Source: Bacteroidota bacterium
Lineage (GTDB): Bacteria > Bacteroidota > Bacteroidia > Chitinophagales > Chitinophagaceae
DNA length: 36,342 nucleotides
Reading direction: 5' to 3'
Assembly: GCA_013289015.1 (NCBI GenBank)
Contig: JABDAV010000026.1
Span: 1 to 36,342, forward strand
Shown here: piece after piece, positions 8,322 to 16,608 of the stretch
How positions within the stretch are numbered: the stretch's first letter is position 1
Layout: the number at the start of each line of letters is the position of its first letter
Notes under the pieces: model-generated
The model's input: only the letters and a program-made list of their open reading frames with translations
Told to the model about the DNA's origin: nothing
The model's database searches: none
Program-made: the position numbers and the translations under genes

Positions 8322-10012
8322 TGGCAGTTACAGTTAAAAAGAAAATATGGTATGGTACATTCTTCCTGTTTCTTTTATTAATGATAACAGGCGGCGTAGG
8401 CATTTATTATGTTGCCTCGCTAAAGAATGAAGAGCAGAATATATTGAAGGCAAATTATGAGAGTTTGTCTTACTGCCATACAATGCAGCAGCAATTAGAT
8501 AAAGTTGATGAAACGGATGATAAAGCTGTAATCAACTTTGAAGATGCATTGAAAAAACAAGAAGCCAATGTAACAGAACAGGGCGAAGGCGATGCAACAA
8601 AAGTTTTACGCGAAGATTTTAATAAGCTGAAGCTGGGTGATACAAGCAGGCAAACCAGGAAGGAAATAGAAACGAAGCTCCAATCAATACTCGCATTAAA
8701 TATGCAGGCCATTCAACGCAAAAGTACCAGTGCAAAAAAAACGGCTGAAGATGCGCTTACGATCATCATTGCTATTGCTGCGTGTATGTTTATTATAGCA
8801 TTAACTTTTTTAGTGAACTTTCCTTCGGTAATAACCAATCCTATCAACAGCTTTACGGATGCAATAAAGCAGATCGCAGAAAAAAATTATAACTATCGCA
8901 TTCATATAAATAATAAAGATGAATTTGGAAAGCTTGCAGATTCTTTCAACAACATGGCTGAACGGTTACAATATTTTGAAAGTTCAAACCTGAATAAATT
9001 ATTGTTTGAGAAAAGCCGTGCAGAAGCTGTAATAAACAGTTTGAAAGATGCAAGTATTGGTCTCGATAAAAACAATATTATTTTGTTTGCAAATGAACAG
9101 GCTTTGCAATTATTGAATTTACGTAATGAAGATACTGTTGGAAAGAAAGCTGAAGAAGTTGTATCAAGAAATGACCTGTTTAAATTTTTAATTGAAAACA
9201 ATAATTCCATTCCGTTTAAAATTGTTGTGCAGGATCATGAAAATTATTTTATAAAAGAAACAATTGAAGTAAGCCAGAACGATTCGCAAAGCAAAGTGAT
9301 TGTTCTGAAAAACATTACTTCATTTAAAGAGCTGGATGAAGCCAAGACAAATTTTATTGCCACCGTTTCCCATGAACTGAAAACACCATTGGCTGCTTCT
9401 GATTTTAGTTTGAAATTACTGGAAGATGCACGAACCGGAAATTTATCATCAGAACAAAAAGAACTGATAACAAACCTGAAAGAAGATAATCAACGCATGT
9501 TGAAAATATTGAGCGAGTTGCTCAATATGTCGCAGGTAGAAGCAGGAAAAATACAGTTAAACATTAAGCAGGTTAATCCGAAAGTTATAATTGAGAATGC
9601 GATCAAAGCTGTTGAAACAAATGCAAGAGAAAAAAACATCTGCATAAAAAATACTATTGAAGAAAATCTTCCAAGCATAAATGCGGATGAAGACAAAACA
9701 ACCTGGGTGCTGAATAACTTTTTAACCAACGCAATAAAATATTCTTCAGAAAACAGTGCGATTGAAACAAGTATTTACAAACAGGACAACAACATAATTT
9801 TTTCTGTAAGAGATCATGGAAAAGGTATTGCAAAAGAATATCAACCCAAACTATTCGATCGTTATTTTAAAGTACCCGGTTCAAACGAAAAAGGCGTTGG
9901 GCTTGGCCTCGCTATCTCAAAAGATTTTGTTGAAGCACAGAATGGAAAAATTTGGGTGGAAAGCGAATTGGGCAGCGGCGCTACATTTAGTTTTCTGTTA
10001 CCCGTTTCCTGA
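8321..10012 (+). CDS. HAMP-PAS sensor histidine kinase, partner of the KdpD sensor
   Basis: A 563-residue membrane kinase: first span about 9-31, an extracytoplasmic helical segment of about 110 residues, second span about 145-168, HAMP about 168-222, PAS about 228-345. The dimerisation/phosphoacceptor domain has TVSHELKTPL with the phosphorylated His at 351, and the ATPase domain has an N box (NFLTNAIKYS), a G1 box (DHGKGIAKE) and a G2 box (GVGLGLAISK). Translation is coupled to the KdpD-like gene by a one-base overlap. Together they supply all functions of a canonical KdpD on two chains. No response regulator follows; the sigma-54 activator at the window start is the likely phosphate acceptor, which is inference. 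Confidence 0.94.
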   Translation: MAVTVKKKIWYGTFFLFLLLMITGGVGIYYVASLKNEEQNILKANYESLSYCHTMQQQLDKVDETDDKAVINFEDALKKQEANVTEQGEGDATKVLREDFNKLKLGDTSRQTRKEIETKLQSILALNMQAIQRKSTSAKKTAEDALTIIIAIAACMFIIALTFLVNFPSVITNPINSFTDAIKQIAEKNYNYRIHINNKDEFGKLADSFNNMAERLQYFESSNLNKLLFEKSRAEAVINSLKDASIGLDKNNIILFANEQALQLLNLRNEDTVGKKAEEVVSRNDLFKFLIENNNSIPFKIVVQDHENYFIKETIEVSQNDSQSKVIVLKNITSFKELDEAKTNFIATVSHELKTPLAASDFSLKLLEDARTGNLSSEQKELITNLKEDNQRMLKILSELLNMSQVEAGKIQLNIKQVNPKVIIENAIKAVETNAREKNICIKNTIEENLPSINADEDKTTWVLNNFLTNAIKYSSENSAIETSIYKQDNNIIFSVRDHGKGIAKEYQPKLFDRYFKVPGSNEKGVGLGLAISKDFVEAQNGKIWVESELGSGATFSFLLPVS

Positions 10013-10060
10013 TATTATCTCCTTAAATCATTAATATCTCCATTTTATTTAAACCTGTTT

Positions 10061-10087
10061 AAAGTAAATTTATTTTTTATTCGTCTT
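10061..10087 (+). promoter_or_regulatory. ECF-type promoter of the sigma factor gene (autoregulation)
   Basis: AAAGTAA (10061-10067), 14 bases, CGTCTT (10082-10087). The same two boxes with the same spacing occur at 14814-14840 and 15564-15590. It ends only 8 bases before the ATG at 10096, so the mRNA leader would be almost absent. The CGTC core of the -10 box is typical of ECF sigma promoters. Confidence 0.65.
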
Positions 10088-10095
10088 CATTACAA

Positions 10096-10659
10096 ATGGC
10101 AGGCATGGCTGAGATAGCCGGAGAGAAAGCTAACATAGTACAGGCAATTAAATCTTATGGCAAACAATTGTTTGGGTTCATACGCAGCCGTGTGCCTACA
10201 AATGAAGATGCTGAAGATATTTTGCAGGATGTGTGGTACCAGTTAAGCAATCAATCATCGCCCGAAGAAATTGACAGCGTCAGCGGCTGGTTATATCGCG
10301 TAGCAAAAAATAAAATAACAGATAAATACCGTAAGAAAAAGGAGAATAGCCTTGAAGATTTTTTTACAGATGATGATGAAGGATTGAACATTGCTGAAAT
10401 TTTTTTGGCTGATGAAAACAATCCCGATACAAAAGAATTACAGCAATTATTTTGGGAGACTTTATTTGAAGCCTTGGATGAGCTGCCGCAAAACCAGCGC
10501 GACGTTTTTATTTTAAATGAACTTGAAGACAAAACATTGCAGCAGATAGCTAATATGAAAAATGAAAATATTAAAACAATTATTTCCAGAAAGCGTTATG
10601 CGGTTCTGCATTTGCGCAAACGTCTTGAAGATTTGTATAATGAATTTATAAATTATTAA
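10096..10659 (+). CDS. ECF-family RNA polymerase sigma factor
   Basis: This 187-residue protein has sigma region 2 at about 20-90 (SRVPTNEDAEDILQDVWYQL, then GWLYRVAKNKITDKYRKKK) and sigma region 4 at about 130-180 (LDELPQNQRDVFILNELEDK, then the recognition helix around NIKTIISRKRYAVLHLRKRL). An acidic linker (DDDEGLNIAEIF) separates them. It directs RNA polymerase to a dedicated promoter set. A second Met at residue 4 (10105) is an alternative start that would leave a slightly longer leader. The promoter just upstream matches two others in this window, so it probably controls itself and them. No anti-sigma factor of a known family adjoins it; the small membrane protein 10 bases downstream is the candidate. 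Confidence 0.93.
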   Translation: MAGMAEIAGEKANIVQAIKSYGKQLFGFIRSRVPTNEDAEDILQDVWYQLSNQSSPEEIDSVSGWLYRVAKNKITDKYRKKKENSLEDFFTDDDEGLNIAEIFLADENNPDTKELQQLFWETLFEALDELPQNQRDVFILNELEDKTLQQIANMKNENIKTIISRKRYAVLHLRKRLEDLYNEFINY

Positions 10660-10669
10660 ATTATTTGTT

Positions 10670-11005
10670 ATGCCACGTAACAGAAGAAAAATATTTTTTG
10701 ATTTCCCGTTTTTTATTATTCCAATTACATTACTGGTTGGTTTAATTGTAATGTTGTTATGGAATGCAGTTTTGCCTGATGCTATACACGCTTCCAGAAT
10801 AAATTATGGACAGGCACTTGGTTTATTGATACTATGCCGCATTTTATTTGGCAGCTTTCGTGGAAGGATGAGAGACAGAAGGCCTGAAATGTGGCGTGGG
10901 CGCGGCCAGGAATGGCGAGAAAAATGGAAGAACATGAGCGATGAAGAACGTGTTAAATTTCGCGAAGAGTGGCGGCAGCGTTGCAGAAGGCCGGGACAAG
11001 AATAA
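10670..11005 (+). CDS. Small membrane protein with Arg/Trp-rich tail and MSDEER motif
   Basis: A 111-residue protein not assigned to a named family. It has two hydrophobic segments (about 10-32 and 46-62), then an Arg/Trp-rich cytosolic or periplasmic tail (RRPEMWRGRGQEWREKW) and the motif MSDEERVKFREEWRQRC. A second protein in the window (15622-15918) shares the plan: membrane segment, basic Trp-rich stretch, then MSEEERKTF. The gene lies 10 bases after the sigma factor and surely shares its transcript. That position is where anti-sigma factors usually lie, so it may sense the envelope and hold the sigma factor. That role is inference; the tail also recalls helical CpxP/Spy-like proteins only loosely. 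Confidence 0.8.
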   Translation: MPRNRRKIFFDFPFFIIPITLLVGLIVMLLWNAVLPDAIHASRINYGQALGLLILCRILFGSFRGRMRDRRPEMWRGRGQEWREKWKNMSDEERVKFREEWRQRCRRPGQE

Positions 11006-11212
11006 TAATTTGATAAATGTGATCTGTAAAAAATTCGCCTGCTATTTTCATTACTTTACCTACACTTTTTGTGGCTAAACCTAAAACAAGCTCTATTTCC
11101 ATTAGAAACAGGAATATTTTTGCGAACCAGTTGAATAGCCTGTTATATTAACATGGTGAAATTAAAATTGAATATCCAATAACATTTATGTTATAAAATA
11201 CTGCTTAATAAA

Positions 11213-12934
11213 ATGAAGAAAAAACCGGGAATTTTAAGTTTACTAAAGCCATATTCAGGTATTGTTATCCTGCTGATCGTTTTTACTCTGTTGAGTAACG
11301 GGATCAATTTATGGATACCTAAATTGATATCATCAGGTATAGATTCTTTTAGCATCGGGCAATTTTCTTACAATAAAATAATCGTACAATTTCTTTCAGC
11401 CGTCATCAGCATATTTATATTCACTTACGCGCAAAGTATTTTACAAACATACACCTCAGAGCGTGTGGCAAGAGACCTGCGCACAAAACTTTCATATAAA
11501 ATATCCACGCAGTCTTATGCTTTTATACAGGAAGCAAATCCATCTAAATTATTGACTAATCTTACTGCTGATGTTGACTCGATAAAACTTTTTATATCGC
11601 AGGCAATTGTTTCTATCATTTCTTCGGTATTCATAATTGTTGGCGCGAGCATTTTATTAATAACCATAAACTGGAAACTGGCTTTGTGTGTAATTGCTAT
11701 CATTCCAATCATTGGTATAACATTTTTTGTAGTGCTTAAAAAAGTACGCGCACTGTTTATACAAAGCAGGGCTGTAATAGACTGGCTGAATAAAGTGATC
11801 AATGAAAGTATTTTAGGCGCCGCTATTATACGCGTAGTAAACTCACAGCAATCTGAATACAATAAATTTTTGGAAGCCAATACAAAGGCAAGAGATTTTG
11901 GTTTATCTATTCTGAAACTATTTGCAGGCCTCATTCCTGTTATTACGTTTACTTCAAATATTGCAGCGCTTACTATATTGGCTGTAGGTGGTCATTTTGT
12001 AATAAACGGAAGCATGAGCCTTGGCAATTTTGCTGCGTTCAACAGTTATCTTTCTATGCTTATATTTCCAATACTTATTATTGGTTTTATGAGCAATGTA
12101 ATTGCGCAGGCAACTGCTTCTTATCAACGTATCAGTAATGTAATTGAATCGCCTGATTTACCCGAAACAGGTACTATCACAAAAGAGTTGGAAGGTGCAA
12201 TCGGTTTGCAAAACGTAAATGTTTTATACGGGCAAACGCCTGTGTTGAAAGATATATCTTTTGATGTTGAACCGGGTTCACGCATTGCAGTTATCGGACC
12301 TACAGCAGCAGGTAAAACGCAACTGTTGTACCTGCTTACAGGATTAATAAAACCTACATCGGGCATTATAAAATTTGATAGTAATTCCATTGAAGAATAT
12401 AGCAGTGAATCTTTTTATAAACAGTTAGGATTTGTTTTCCAGGACAGCATCATTTTTAATATGAGCATCAGGGAAAACATTGCATTCAGCGATATCGTTA
12501 CAGATGCATCACTCGAAAAATCAATTGAAACAGCAGAGCTAAATGATTTCATTAATAGCCTGCCTGATAAGTTAAGCACGGTTATTTCTGAACGCGGATC
12601 AAGTCTTTCGGGCGGACAAAAGCAACGGATTATGCTTGCACGTGCACTCGCACTGAACCCGAAAATTTTATTGCTGGATGATTTTACTTCAAGAGTTGAT
12701 AACAATACTGAGAAGAAAATTCTTGATAACATACAAAAAAATTATCCGGGGCTAACCTTAATATCTATTACTCAAAAAATAAACACCGTTGAACAGTATG
12801 ACCAGATAATTTTATTAATGCAGGGCGAGATCATAGCCATCGGTAAACATGAAGTACTCTTACACACCAGCCCGGAATATGTGCAGTTATTGAATTCACA
12901 AAAAAGTACCAGTAACTATGAACTACAATCTTAA
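11213..12934 (+). CDS. ABC exporter half-transporter with degenerate ATP site (subunit A)
   Basis: This 573-residue protein joins a six-helix exporter membrane domain (about 15-310) to an ATPase domain. Walker A is GPTAAGKT (362-369) and the signature is canonical LSGGQ (465-469). The catalytic Glu after Walker B is Asp (LLLDDF, D490), and the switch His is Gln (ITQK, Q521). These are hallmarks of the non-hydrolysing site in heterodimeric exporters such as BmrCD or TM287/288. Its stop overlaps the start of the next transporter gene by 17 bases. It should export a hydrophobic compound, lipid or drug; the substrate cannot be read from the sequence. The gene starts 208 bases after the ECF unit and no ECF box precedes it. 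Confidence 0.93.
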   Translation: MKKKPGILSLLKPYSGIVILLIVFTLLSNGINLWIPKLISSGIDSFSIGQFSYNKIIVQFLSAVISIFIFTYAQSILQTYTSERVARDLRTKLSYKISTQSYAFIQEANPSKLLTNLTADVDSIKLFISQAIVSIISSVFIIVGASILLITINWKLALCVIAIIPIIGITFFVVLKKVRALFIQSRAVIDWLNKVINESILGAAIIRVVNSQQSEYNKFLEANTKARDFGLSILKLFAGLIPVITFTSNIAALTILAVGGHFVINGSMSLGNFAAFNSYLSMLIFPILIIGFMSNVIAQATASYQRISNVIESPDLPETGTITKELEGAIGLQNVNVLYGQTPVLKDISFDVEPGSRIAVIGPTAAGKTQLLYLLTGLIKPTSGIIKFDSNSIEEYSSESFYKQLGFVFQDSIIFNMSIRENIAFSDIVTDASLEKSIETAELNDFINSLPDKLSTVISERGSSLSGGQKQRIMLARALALNPKILLLDDFTSRVDNNTEKKILDNIQKNYPGLTLISITQKINTVEQYDQIILLMQGEIIAIGKHEVLLHTSPEYVQLLNSQKSTSNYELQS

Positions 12935-14684
12935 TGAAACGGATAATAAAAATAAGAAGGGAAAAGTTTCAACATGGTCGGCGCTTAGAAGTTTGCTGCA
13001 ACTGATAACGCATGAAAAGAAAAATTTGCTGCTGGCTTTTTTCATCATACTGCTTAACTCATCGCTTAACCTGTTTGGCCCATTAATTATTGGTTATACC
13101 ATTGACACGTATGTACAGCACAAAGATTATGATGGTGTGCTGTTATTTTCATCTGTTCTTTTGGTAATGTATCTAATTGGTTTATTCACAAGTTATTTTC
13201 AAACCAAACTCATGGGCAGCGTTAGTCAAAGAATGTTGTTCACTTTACGCAATACAATTTTTCATAAACTCCAATCATTACCGGTTGCATTTTTTAATGC
13301 CAACAAAGCCGGCGATCTTATATCAAGAGTGAACAATGATACAGATAAGATAAACGCTTTTTTCTCGCAGAGTTTAATGCAGTTTATCGGCAGTATTATG
13401 ACAATGACCGGTGCAGGAATTTTTCTTTTGTCCATTCATTTTAACCTTGGTGTAGCAGCGCTTGCACCCGGCGTACTTATTTTGATATTTACAAAACTGG
13501 TTTCACCTTGGGTAAAGAAAAAGAACGCAATGAATTTAAAAAGTGTTGGTGGCATGAGTGGCGAAATACAGGAAAGCCTCAACAATTTTAAAGTGATCAT
13601 TGCTTTCAACCGCCGCGATTATTTCAGGAAAAGATTTGAAGAAGCCAATCAACAAAATTATAAAACAGCTATTGGTTCAGGGCTTGCTAATAATTTGTTT
13701 TTGCCTGTATTTAGTTTGTTTTCAGGCTTTGCTCAAGTGATCGTGTTAACGTATGGTATTCATCTTATAGCTGTGGGAAGTTTTTCTGTTGGATTGCTTG
13801 TAAGTTATCTGGCGTATTCTACTTATTTCTATAATCCGCTACGGCAGTTGGCTGCATTATGGGCAAGCTTCCAGGTTGCCATTGCCGGTTGGGACAGGAT
13901 AGCGAAAATTCTTTCTCTCGAAACAGATATTGTTACGGTCAATAATGGAACAACAGTATTATCCGATGCAGTGATGGAATTCAAAGATGTACATTTTGGT
14001 TATGATGAAAGCAAAGAGATATTGCATAATGTTTCTTTGAAATTATCAAAGGGAAAAACCTATGCATTTGTAGGACCCACAGGTGGTGGCAAAACAACTA
14101 CTGCTTCACTGATTGCGCGTTTATACGATCCAACAACAGGAACGGTTTTATTGAATAATAAAGACATCCGATCTTTTACGCCCGAAGAACGCACGAAAAA
14201 GATCGGGTTCATTTTACAGGAACCATTCCTGTTTACAGGAACAGTAAAAGAGAATATTTTATATGGTAATGATGTGTACCAGGATTATTCTGATGAGCAG
14301 GTAGGGAAAGTGATAGAGGATGCCAACCTGCAAAGCCTTCTTACGGTTTTTGAAAACGGGTTACAAACAAAAGTTATATCCGGTGGCGATAATATTAGTT
14401 TAGGACAAAAGCAACTGATCGCATTTATGCGTGCAGTATTGCGCAATCCTGAAATATTAATTTTAGATGAAGCCACTGCCAACATTGATACCGTTACTGA
14501 ACAATTGCTGGAAGATATATTGAACAAACTGCCCGAAAGCACCACGCGTATTATAATTGCTCATCGCCTTAATACTATTGAAAATGCCGATGAAATTTAT
14601 TTCGTAAATGCAGGTGAGGTAACCCGCGCAGGTTCTTTCACAGATGCGGTTGACAAGTTGCTGCATAACAGAAGAGTGAGTTAG
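12918..14684 (+). CDS. ABC exporter half-transporter with catalytic ATP site (subunit B)
   Basis: This 588-residue protein has a six-helix membrane domain (about 35-330) and an ATPase domain with Walker A GPTGGGKT (386-393), a deviant signature ISLGQ (493-497), Walker B plus catalytic Glu (LILDEA, E518) and switch His (AHRLNT, H549). The defects complement the partner's: its Walker A/B, Glu and His pair with the partner's LSGGQ to form one good site, and its ISLGQ faces the partner's Asp/Gln site. That fits an obligate heterodimer. The ATG at 12918 lies inside the end of the upstream gene, giving coupled translation. Function is export of an unknown substrate, possibly a stress-linked lipid or toxic compound. 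Confidence 0.94.
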   Translation: MNYNLNETDNKNKKGKVSTWSALRSLLQLITHEKKNLLLAFFIILLNSSLNLFGPLIIGYTIDTYVQHKDYDGVLLFSSVLLVMYLIGLFTSYFQTKLMGSVSQRMLFTLRNTIFHKLQSLPVAFFNANKAGDLISRVNNDTDKINAFFSQSLMQFIGSIMTMTGAGIFLLSIHFNLGVAALAPGVLILIFTKLVSPWVKKKNAMNLKSVGGMSGEIQESLNNFKVIIAFNRRDYFRKRFEEANQQNYKTAIGSGLANNLFLPVFSLFSGFAQVIVLTYGIHLIAVGSFSVGLLVSYLAYSTYFYNPLRQLAALWASFQVAIAGWDRIAKILSLETDIVTVNNGTTVLSDAVMEFKDVHFGYDESKEILHNVSLKLSKGKTYAFVGPTGGGKTTTASLIARLYDPTTGTVLLNNKDIRSFTPEERTKKIGFILQEPFLFTGTVKENILYGNDVYQDYSDEQVGKVIEDANLQSLLTVFENGLQTKVISGGDNISLGQKQLIAFMRAVLRNPEILILDEATANIDTVTEQLLEDILNKLPESTTRIIIAHRLNTIENADEIYFVNAGEVTRAGSFTDAVDKLLHNRRVS

Positions 14685-14703
14685 CACGTGCATGAAGGCA
14701 TTT

Positions 14704-14785
14704 AAATATTCAATACCCAATATTCAATTTTCATTTCGTCTACAATTTTGATTATTGATTGTTGAATATTGGGTATTGAGTATTT
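14704..14785. repeat. 24 bp inverted repeat hairpin after the ABC operon
   Basis: Arms at 14704-14727 and 14762-14785 pair at 23 of 24 positions (core CAATACCCAATATTCAA) around a 34-base loop. There is no T-run on either side, so it is not a classic terminator. It may act as one by stem strength, or as a dispersed palindromic element protecting mRNA ends. Confidence 0.9.
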
Positions 14786-14813
14786 ATCCCGCTAAAAAAA
14801 ATCTAACTGATTT

Positions 14814-14840
14814 AAAGTAATTTCTTTTCCTGTCCGTCTT
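14814..14840 (+). promoter_or_regulatory. ECF-type promoter, second copy
   Basis: AAAGTAA (14814-14820), 14 bases, CGTCTT (14835-14840). The spacer shares TTTCTTTT with the third copy. It lies 17 bases before the GTG of the downstream membrane protein gene and just after the 24 bp hairpin, so it starts a new transcript. Confidence 0.65.
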
Positions 14841-14857
14841 TCCTAAAAACCATCTTT

Positions 14858-15565
14858 GTGAAAGCTGAACAACCGGTTAATAGTCCTTACGCTGTACATC
14901 GTGGCCCGCATCCGGGTATTCTTGCAGTAGTACATGTAGCATTATTTGCATCAAGCTTGTTACTGTTGGGTATTGCATCAAAAGGCGAAGCATTTCCAAA
15001 TCCTTACAGAGATATTCAACAAGCACAATCATCATTATTAAAGTATATCGGGATAATACGTATAAATACATTTCTTCAGTTTGGTGCAGCCATTCCTTTA
15101 GGAATTTTTACAGCTGCTGCAATAAGTCGTTTACATTTTCTTGGTGTTAATGTTACAGGTGTCAACATCGCTTTGTTTGGTGGTATTGCTGCCTCCATTT
15201 TTATGACGCTTTCTTCTTTGAGTGCATGGATACTTACGCAACCGGGCATTGTTGATAACATCAACATGGTGCAGATCCTGCAATTTTTCAGCTTTGCCAC
15301 AGGTGGTGTTGCATTTATAGTGCCGTTGGGATTATTAATGGCAGGTATTTCTGTGCCTTGCCTTTTCGGTCATTATACACCAAAATGGATTGCTATACTT
15401 GGACTTGTTACAGCATTAATTGCAGAACTTTCGTCTTTCAGCCTGCTATATTATCCTGCAAATTTTTTATTACCGGTTGCCCGCCTTGGTTCATTCGTAT
15501 GGATGATCGCAACAGGTTTTACATTGGTCAAAAACAACGGGCAAATTAAATATGTGAAAGTGTAA
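14858..15565 (+). CDS. Multi-pass membrane protein of unknown function, predicted ECF target
   Basis: A 235-residue protein with about six or seven hydrophobic segments after a polar N-terminus (residues 1-22), for example GILAVVHVALFASSLLLLGI near 20-40 and GGVAFIVPLGLLMAGISV near 150. I do not recognise a catalytic motif; it resembles hypothetical DUF4386-type integral proteins only in layout. The start is GTG at 14858, chosen because it is the only in-frame start before the first membrane segment and it directly follows the promoter. The -10 box of the next ECF promoter lies just beyond its stop, so the two transcription units are packed tightly. Confidence 0.82.
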   Translation: MKAEQPVNSPYAVHRGPHPGILAVVHVALFASSLLLLGIASKGEAFPNPYRDIQQAQSSLLKYIGIIRINTFLQFGAAIPLGIFTAAAISRLHFLGVNVTGVNIALFGGIAASIFMTLSSLSAWILTQPGIVDNINMVQILQFFSFATGGVAFIVPLGLLMAGISVPCLFGHYTPKWIAILGLVTALIAELSSFSLLYYPANFLLPVARLGSFVWMIATGFTLVKNNGQIKYVKV

Positions 15566-15590
15566 AGTAATTTCTTTTGCTGCCCGTCTT
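15564..15590 (+). promoter_or_regulatory. ECF-type promoter, third copy
   Basis: AAAGTAA (15564-15570), 14 bases, CGTCTT (15585-15590). The first box overlaps the stop codon of the upstream gene. It decides the start of the next gene: a TTG at 15577 lies inside the promoter and cannot be transcribed from it, so the ATG at 15622 is used. Confidence 0.65.
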
Positions 15591-15621
15591 CTTAATAAAC
15601 AATCATTTAAAAATTGAAGTT

Positions 15622-15918
15622 ATGAAGACGAGGCAGGTTTTAAAAGCCATATTAGCAGGAATAATTATAGGCGCAGCTTTATTCTTTATTCCGTTTCCGT
15701 TCAGGTTCTTTTTTATTTTCTTCCTGGTATTTTTCTGCATACGATTATTCGTATGGAGAAGATGGCGAAGAGGTAATTGGAATGATCATTACCACAGAAA
15801 TTATTTCTGGAATCCATCTTACACACAACGCTGGCACAGCATGAGTGAGGAAGAACGCAAAACATTTATTCAAAAAATGGAGAAGGAATTATTTGCAACA
15901 AACATTGCAGCAGAATAA
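15622..15918 (+). CDS. Small membrane protein with MSEEER motif, paralogue-like to the sigma-linked one
   Basis: A 98-residue protein starting at ATG 15622 (MKTRQVLKAI). It has one long or two close hydrophobic segments rich in Phe (about 8-44), a basic aromatic stretch (WRRWRRGNWNDHYHRNYFW), and RWHSMSEEERKTFIQKMEKE near the C-terminus. The motif and order match the 111-residue protein beside the ECF sigma gene. It has no named family that I can give. It is the first gene of a predicted ECF-driven operon with a His/Tyr-rich peptide and Hsp20. Sensing or tethering at the membrane is a guess. Confidence 0.8.
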   Translation: MKTRQVLKAILAGIIIGAALFFIPFPFRFFFIFFLVFFCIRLFVWRRWRRGNWNDHYHRNYFWNPSYTQRWHSMSEEERKTFIQKMEKELFATNIAAE

Positions 15919-15945
15919 AATCATTCAACAATAAAATTATTAATC

Positions 15946-16164
15946 ATGAAAAGAAGAGGCGGATTATTTTTTATAGGATTGATATCAGCCATTGCAACTA
16001 TCATCAGTCTGAACATTGCTTTTGGCAGGTCAGGATATTATTATGAACGCTATCCTTACTACAATCGTTATCACCATTGCGATGAAAGATACGATCGCAA
16101 TCGTGATGAAAGATCAAAACAAGATCATGATCGCCGAAGCGATTCAACAAACGGTAATTATTAA
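15946..16164 (+). CDS. Small membrane-anchored protein with Tyr/His/Arg/Asp-rich tail
   Basis: A 72-residue protein with one N-terminal hydrophobic segment (about 6-26, FFIGLISAIATIISLNIAF) and a highly polar tail with YYYERYPYYNRYHHCDERYD and repeated Asp-Arg pairs. No family is recognised. The tail could bind metal or simply be disordered. It lies 27 bases after the MSEEER gene and 29 bases before hsp20, all in one direction, so it belongs to the same predicted transcript. Low complexity makes the product call uncertain, but position and start support a real gene. Confidence 0.68.
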   Translation: MKRRGGLFFIGLISAIATIISLNIAFGRSGYYYERYPYYNRYHHCDERYDRNRDERSKQDHDRRSDSTNGNY

Positions 16165-16193
16165 ACAGAACAATAAAAACAAAAGAACAATTT

Positions 16194-16589
16194 ATGTACA
16201 ACAGACATTCATTCGCACCATTTAACGCCGCTCACGGAAGGCGTCATCATCCGTTTATGCAATCAATTTTTCGCGCACCGGTAAACGTGTATAAAACAGG
16301 CAGCAGTTATGAGTTGTTGGTGTTTGCTCCGGGCCGTGTAAAAGAAAATTTCAACGTAAAAACAAAAGGCACGGAGCTTACTGTTTCTTATATGCCGCCC
16401 GAAGGTTTAACATCGCCCGATTGGATAAAAAAAGAATATAGCCGCGGCGCTTTTGAACGCACATTCACTATTGATGAAAGTATTGATACGACAAACATCA
16501 AAGCAAATTATACTGATGGAGTGTTGCAGGTAAGTTTACCATTAATTCCCGGTAAAGAAACACCGCAGCAGGATATACCTGTTAATTAA
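16194..16589 (+). CDS. Hsp20/alpha-crystallin small heat-shock protein
   Basis: A 131-residue chaperone. A short His-rich N-terminus is followed by the alpha-crystallin domain from about 28 (PVNVYKTGSSYELLVFAPG) through YSRGAFERTFTIDESID to the family-typical end GVLQVSLPLIP. Such proteins bind unfolding proteins without ATP and form oligomers. It closes the predicted ECF operon and is followed by an intrinsic terminator at 16749-16776. Its presence is the clearest hint that the ECF regulon responds to protein or envelope damage. Confidence 0.95.
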   Translation: MYNRHSFAPFNAAHGRRHHPFMQSIFRAPVNVYKTGSSYELLVFAPGRVKENFNVKTKGTELTVSYMPPEGLTSPDWIKKEYSRGAFERTFTIDESIDTTNIKANYTDGVLQVSLPLIPGKETPQQDIPVN

Positions 16590-16608
16590 TTTAATCAACA
16601 GCAGATTA

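Noticed and set aside
15577-15621. Upstream TTG start extending the 98-aa MSEEER protein by 15 residues
   Set aside because: The TTG lies inside the ECF promoter, so a transcript from that promoter would not contain it.
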